Origin: Bin87 sp034423575
Lineage (GTDB): Bacteria; Chloroflexota; Dehalococcoidia; Lucifugimonadales; UBA3495
Reading direction: 5' to 3'
DNA: 64,000 nt
Assembly (NCBI GenBank): GCA_034423575.1
Contig: DAOUIF010000081.1
Coordinates: 45,632-109,631 of the forward strand
Numbering within the stretch: position 1 is the stretch's first letter; each line of letters starts with the position of its first letter. The position numbers were made by a program, and so were the translations under genes. Of the stretch, positions 60,787 to 64,000 are shown piece by piece. The notes beneath the pieces are model-generated. The model saw only the letters and a program-made list of their open reading frames with translations, was not told where the DNA came from and ran no database searches.

Positions 60787-61767
60787 ATGGCAGTCGCTAC
60801 TGACAACAACCTTCTGGAAGTCACAGGCCTGAAAAAGTATTTTCCGGTCACCAAGGGTCTCATCTTGATGAAGACCATAGGCTACGTGCAGGCCGTGGAT
60901 GGGATTTCCTTCAACATCAAACAGGGCGAGACCCTGGGTCTGGTCGGCGAGTCGGGTTGCGGGAAAACCACCACCAGCAAACTCCTTTTGCGCCTGGAGA
61001 GGCCCACCGACGGGGAAATCCTGTTGGAGGGTGAGGACATCAACACCTTCCGCGGCTCCCAACTCCAGGAATACCGCACGACCGTGCAGGCGGTTTTCCA
61101 GGATCCCTGGTCTTCGCTCAGCCCGAGGATGCGGGTACGGGACATTGTCTCGGAGCCCTTGGTGGTGAACCGCAACGTGACTACCCAGGAGAAAAACGAC
61201 CGTGTGTCTGAGGTGCTCGCGCAAGTTGGTTTGCACTCCCAGCAGGCGAACAACTATCCTCACGAGTTCAGCGGCGGCCAAAGGCAAAGGATCGCCGTGG
61301 CCTCAGCCCTGGTGTCGTATCCGAAGCTGATCGTGCTGGACGAGCCCGTTTCCGCGCTGGACGTTTCCATTCGCGCTCAGGTGATGAACCTGCTCAAGGA
61401 CCTGCAGGAACAGTACAACGTCAGCTATCTGCTCATTGCCCACAACCTGGCGACCGTTCGCTACATGGCGCACCAGACAGCGGTAATGTATCTGGGACAA
61501 ATTGTCGAATACGCCGAGACCGAGGAGCTCTACAACAACGCCCTGCACCCCTATACGAAAGCTCTGTTCTCCGCCGCGCTGCCATCTCACCCGGACCTGA
61601 TTCGAGAGGACATCGTTCTTCAGGGCGAGGTTCCCTCGCCGATCAACCCGCCCACCGGGTGCCGGTTCCACCCCCGCTGCCCGTTTGCGATGCCCCAGTG
61701 TTCAGAAGAAGCGCCCGTGGAGAAAGAGGTATCGCCGGGTCACCGGGTTTCGTGCCACCTCTACTGA
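60787..61767 (+). CDS. Dpp/Opp-type ABC transporter ATP-binding protein (DppF-like)
   Basis: The 326-residue ATPase is the second ATPase of the Dpp/Opp-type transporter. It shows Walker A GESGCGKTTTSKLLLRLERP, the signature SGGQRQRIAVASALV, Walker B LIVLDEPVSALDVSIR and the C-terminal domain with RFHPRCPFAMPQCSEEAPVE. The N-terminus LLEVTGLKKYFPVTKGLILM is typical of DppF/OppF. The start at 60787 follows AAGAGGAGG. A strong terminator ends the transport operon at 61793. With the two permeases and two binding proteins it makes a complete peptide importer. Confidence 0.96.
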   Translation: MAVATDNNLLEVTGLKKYFPVTKGLILMKTIGYVQAVDGISFNIKQGETLGLVGESGCGKTTTSKLLLRLERPTDGEILLEGEDINTFRGSQLQEYRTTVQAVFQDPWSSLSPRMRVRDIVSEPLVVNRNVTTQEKNDRVSEVLAQVGLHSQQANNYPHEFSGGQRQRIAVASALVSYPKLIVLDEPVSALDVSIRAQVMNLLKDLQEQYNVSYLLIAHNLATVRYMAHQTAVMYLGQIVEYAETEELYNNALHPYTKALFSAALPSHPDLIREDIVLQGEVPSPINPPTGCRFHPRCPFAMPQCSEEAPVEKEVSPGHRVSCHLY

Positions 61768-61792
61768 CCAACCTGAAGAGACTACAAAGGCT

Positions 61793-61825
61793 AACGCCCC
61801 CGGCCAGAAAGTGGCCGGGGGCGTT
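61793..61825. terminator. Strong terminator at the end of the transporter operon
   Basis: AACGCCCCCGGCCA (61793-61806) and TGGCCGGGGGCGTT (61812-61825) form a 14 bp perfect stem with a five-base loop (GAAAG), followed by TGTGGTTTG. It separates the transporter genes from the convergent propeller gene and can serve both. Confidence 0.85.
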
Positions 61826-61851
61826 GTGGTTTGACCAGTTCAGATAGACGC

Positions 61852-63711
61852 TTACTCGATTCCGTACACGTTGCCGTCCGCGGTGCGCACGATCAGCAAA
61901 CCATTGCTTACTATTGGCGGAATCATGATCGGCGCGCCGAGGTTCATGCTCCAGTTTTCCTGACCAGTCAACCGGTCCAGCGAATACAATGCGCCGGATT
62001 CGTCGCCCACTATGAGATGATCTTTGATCACCAGAGGCGACGCCCATACAGCATTCGCCGTGGGAAAAGTCCACAGCAGATCACCGCTGATCGCGTCGAG
62101 AGCATAGACGGTATTATCGTGCCCGCCCACGTACAGGGTGCCGCCGTTTTCGTCGTCGACGAGGGCAGGACTGCTCTTAACGCCCTGCAGTGGGTTTTCG
62201 GGCGTGAACCGCCACAAACCTCCCTGCTGGCCCTTGGGGCGCGGTACGCCCGGGACCTGCCAAAGCCACAACTGGGCCCACAACTGCTTGAACTGGTAGA
62301 GCCCCGGTATCTCCCGACGGGTGGCTTCGACCGCGTACAACTGGCCGCCGGCGCTGAAATAGGCGCGCTCCCCATCCTCGGACATCACGGGCGAACCGTT
62401 GATGGCTCGTGGGGTGCGGAACCGGAACCATTCCTGACCGGTGCGGGCGGAGAGAATGTAGAACACGCCCTTTTCATCGCCGATCAACAGCTTGCCTTCG
62501 TGGATGGTGACAGCGTCGCTGGCGTTGCTGTCCAGCTGCTTCTTCCAGATCAACGCCCCGGTGTGGGCATCCAGGGCGTAGATCCAACTCTCCCCGGAGC
62601 TGATGTACACCAGCCCATCAGAAACCACGGGGGCGGTTTCCACTACATCGGCCGCGGGGTAACTCCAGCGCACTTGCCCATCGAACGCATTCCACGAGCT
62701 CACGGTGTGGTCTGTGCTGCCGAAAAACAGGTACAGACCGATTACCGCCGCACCGGCTGTGATCCGGCCCGGTGTCTCGCCTTCCCACTTTTCGACAAAC
62801 GACAAATCCGCATGGGACAGGGCGAACATGCCTTCGGAGGACCCGACGTAAATGTGCGTATCCTGGGCGACGGGTTCCGACCGCAGGGGTTCGCCGGGCA
62901 CGTCGAAGTTCCAGTACCGGATTTGGCCTGAAGGTGGCGGCGGGCCAATGTCCACGCGGCGGCTATGTCTCAGGTCTCTGCCCACGCCGGTCCACGAACC
63001 CGGGCCGGCATCGATGGTCAACTGGGTCTGGGTCTTTTTGAACAAGACCACTGGATCGGGCGCAAACGGGTAGTTGACCCAGATTACAAACACGATCAGT
63101 AGAGCGATGACGCAGGCGGTCACGATTCGTCGCCACGAAAGCCTTCGCATGAACCAATTGTGCCGCCGATGCTGCGCCCACGTCGGAAGTCGTACAATCA
63201 CCCGGTTGCAGCGTTCGTTGGCGCAACGCGACCCGACCCTCTGGCCTTCGGCCCCGCAATACGGGCATGCCAACAGCAGCGGATCGTCGATCAGCGCGTC
63301 GTCGTCCGCGACCCGGGTGGGTTCCAGCACCCCGACATTCGCCTGATTGCTCGGATTTGACGCAAGAGGCGCCTGCGCTTCCAGTGGAGGGGAGACCAGG
63401 GTTTCGCGGATCGATGGATCGTCAAACGTGGGTTGGGCGGACACCGGTTCGGGGGTCGGGTTGGGCCGAAGGCCGTGCAAGGTCGCACCGGGTGCGGGAG
63501 ATGACGTTGGGTCTTCCGGCTCCCATTGGGGAGTTATGGATGCTACGGGATGCGTCGGCTCCTCGGCCGGCAGGTCGGCCTTGGATCCTGATGCCCCAGT
63601 CGGGCCCGCGGCCAGGACGTCGGGGGGGGAGACGTCAGCATCTGTCGGATCGGAGTCCGGCGTCCGGGAGCGCCGCGAAAACCTGCGGAAAAAGTCGCCA
63701 ATACCAGGCAT
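61852..63711 (-). CDS. Membrane-anchored PQQ-like beta-propeller protein with zinc-ribbon N-terminus
   Basis: The 619-residue protein has a disordered Pro/Ala/Ser/Asp-rich region (residues about 15-145), a zinc-ribbon-like motif with Cys149, 152, 163 and 168 (CPYC...RCANERC), one transmembrane helix (about 196-213, IVTACVIALLIVFVIWVNYP) and an extracytoplasmic PQQ-like beta-propeller of about 400 residues. Repeats include SDGLVYISSGESWIYALDAH, TLYVGGHDNTVYALDAISGD and GDESGALYSLDRLTG. The cysteines and disordered part are therefore cytoplasmic and the propeller outside. PQQ-like propellers can act as protein-binding scaffolds (BamB) or as oxidoreductases, but no catalytic residues are recognised. 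The gene downstream of a UGSC-family gene begins with GGAGC upstream. Confidence 0.88.
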   Translation of the reverse strand: MPGIGDFFRRFSRRSRTPDSDPTDADVSPPDVLAAGPTGASGSKADLPAEEPTHPVASITPQWEPEDPTSSPAPGATLHGLRPNPTPEPVSAQPTFDDPSIRETLVSPPLEAQAPLASNPSNQANVGVLEPTRVADDDALIDDPLLLACPYCGAEGQRVGSRCANERCNRVIVRLPTWAQHRRHNWFMRRLSWRRIVTACVIALLIVFVIWVNYPFAPDPVVLFKKTQTQLTIDAGPGSWTGVGRDLRHSRRVDIGPPPPSGQIRYWNFDVPGEPLRSEPVAQDTHIYVGSSEGMFALSHADLSFVEKWEGETPGRITAGAAVIGLYLFFGSTDHTVSSWNAFDGQVRWSYPAADVVETAPVVSDGLVYISSGESWIYALDAHTGALIWKKQLDSNASDAVTIHEGKLLIGDEKGVFYILSARTGQEWFRFRTPRAINGSPVMSEDGERAYFSAGGQLYAVEATRREIPGLYQFKQLWAQLWLWQVPGVPRPKGQQGGLWRFTPENPLQGVKSSPALVDDENGGTLYVGGHDNTVYALDAISGDLLWTFPTANAVWASPLVIKDHLIVGDESGALYSLDRLTGQENWSMNLGAPIMIPPIVSNGLLIVRTADGNVYGIE

Positions 63712-63727
63712 ATTCAGCTCCGCAGGA

Positions 63728-64000
63728 TCATGCGGGTGGAGATCCTGCCAGTTCTCCGTTGATCAGCAGGTGGCGCACCGCCGGGGTCAGCAGCCGAGCG
63801 CGCGACTGCAGCTCCTCACTGGTGGCTCTGCCGATTGGGTGGGCGCACATGAGATACGGGAAATTAGGTACGCCCATGAGGCGGGTGTACGCGCGGGCGG
63901 TGTTGGCGAACACAGTGGTGATGATGGTCGCCGCCGGGATGCCCTGGCGTTCCAAGGTAATTCCGTCGTGCAAACTGCCCGACGAGCAGCCCCCTCAATC
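63728..64000 (-). CDS. UGSC-family protein, partial, with an in-frame TGA (candidate selenocysteine)
   Basis: The C-terminal 81 residues (63728-63973) read LHDGITLERQGIPAATIITT, then VFANTARAYTRLMGVPNFPY and LMCAHPIGRATSEELQSRAR. They match the conserved UGSC family, named for its Sec-Gly-Ser-Cys motif. In the same frame upstream the codons are TGA (63995-63997), then Gly-Gly-Cys-Ser-Ser-Gly-Ser and the TTG-encoded Leu before HDG, so the family motif is present as (TGA)-Gly-Gly-Cys. A hairpin with loop GTT sits 20 bases after the TGA. The upstream part lies outside the window. Alternatively the TGA is a real stop and the visible part begins at the TTG (63973). The gene precedes the propeller gene by 16 bp. 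Confidence 0.7.

Noticed and set aside
63728..63973. Small free-standing 81-residue protein starting at TTG 63973
   Set aside because: The conserved family motif continues upstream through the TGA, and the TTG lies inside the SECIS-like loop. An independent start is less likely but is kept as the alternative.
1..64000. CRISPR arrays, insertion sequences, prophage or integrase signatures
   Set aside because: No regularly spaced repeats, transposase motifs, terminal inverted repeats or phage structural genes were seen.

Overview
The window is a gene-dense, GC-rich bacterial chromosome segment. It has no plasmid, phage, insertion-sequence or CRISPR signature. The most likely source is a Chloroflexota bacterium of the Dehalococcoidia / SAR202-like kind. 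This is inferred from several features together: a nuo operon running A-B-C-D-H-I-J without E, F or G between D and H; several luciferase-like flavin monooxygenases; a CaiB-type CoA transferase; a coxM/S/L-type molybdenum hydroxylase; a PAC2 protein; and solute-binding lipoproteins with long Ala/Pro/Thr linkers. No rRNA or other decisive marker is present, so the assignment stays tentative.

Layout. 1-4652 (minus): complex I genes nuoA to nuoJ, with nuoJ cut by the left edge. 4755-4970: remnant of an alpha/beta hydrolase. 5037-8439 (plus): CoA transferase, rdgB, moaA, moaC. 8888-9017: tRNA with CAT anticodon and its terminator. 9033-17127: PAC2 protein, two flavin monooxygenases, a VOC protein, a NodB-like deacetylase, a lone PD-(D/E)XK nuclease and an acyl-CoA synthetase. 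17213-19986 (minus): zinc alcohol dehydrogenase, FAD-linked oxidase, tRNA-Pro. 20081-28498: triple-repeat DUF4349 lipoprotein, mfd, proB, proA and a small coupled gene. 28607-30378: split transketolase. 30635-33536: an operon of an amidohydrolase-Mug fusion, thpR and alkA. 33547-36814: ffh and an ABC-2 exporter. 36943-39984: sbcC and a PPOX protein. 40044-43779: xanthine-dehydrogenase-family L, S and M subunits. 43973-46060: a three-part DapA-MfnB-TusA-like protein. 46282-51518: mutM, ileS, thiD, GYD protein. 51677-52519: another flavin monooxygenase. 52901-61767: a Dpp/Opp-type peptide transporter with two tandem binding proteins. 61852-64000: a membrane-anchored beta-propeller protein and, at the right edge, a UGSC-family gene with an in-frame TGA.

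How the genes fit together. MoaA and MoaC make the molybdopterin precursor that the coxL-type enzyme needs. CoA transferase, acyl-CoA synthetase, flavin monooxygenases and dehydrogenases suggest breakdown of diverse organic acids feeding complex I. Mfd, Mug, AlkA, MutM, SbcC and RdgB form a notable concentration of DNA-repair and nucleotide-sanitation genes.

The most striking observations are: (1) a candidate selenoprotein of the UGSC family at the right edge, with a good bacterial SECIS-like hairpin after the TGA; (2) a DapA-MfnB-TusA-like fusion that keeps the catalytic lysines of both aldolases; (3) an amidohydrolase fused to a Mug-type DNA glycosylase in an operon with thpR and alkA; (4) a canonical EF-hand calcium loop inserted in a DppC permease; and (5) tandem binding-protein genes that share an upstream element at nearly identical spacing from matching promoters.
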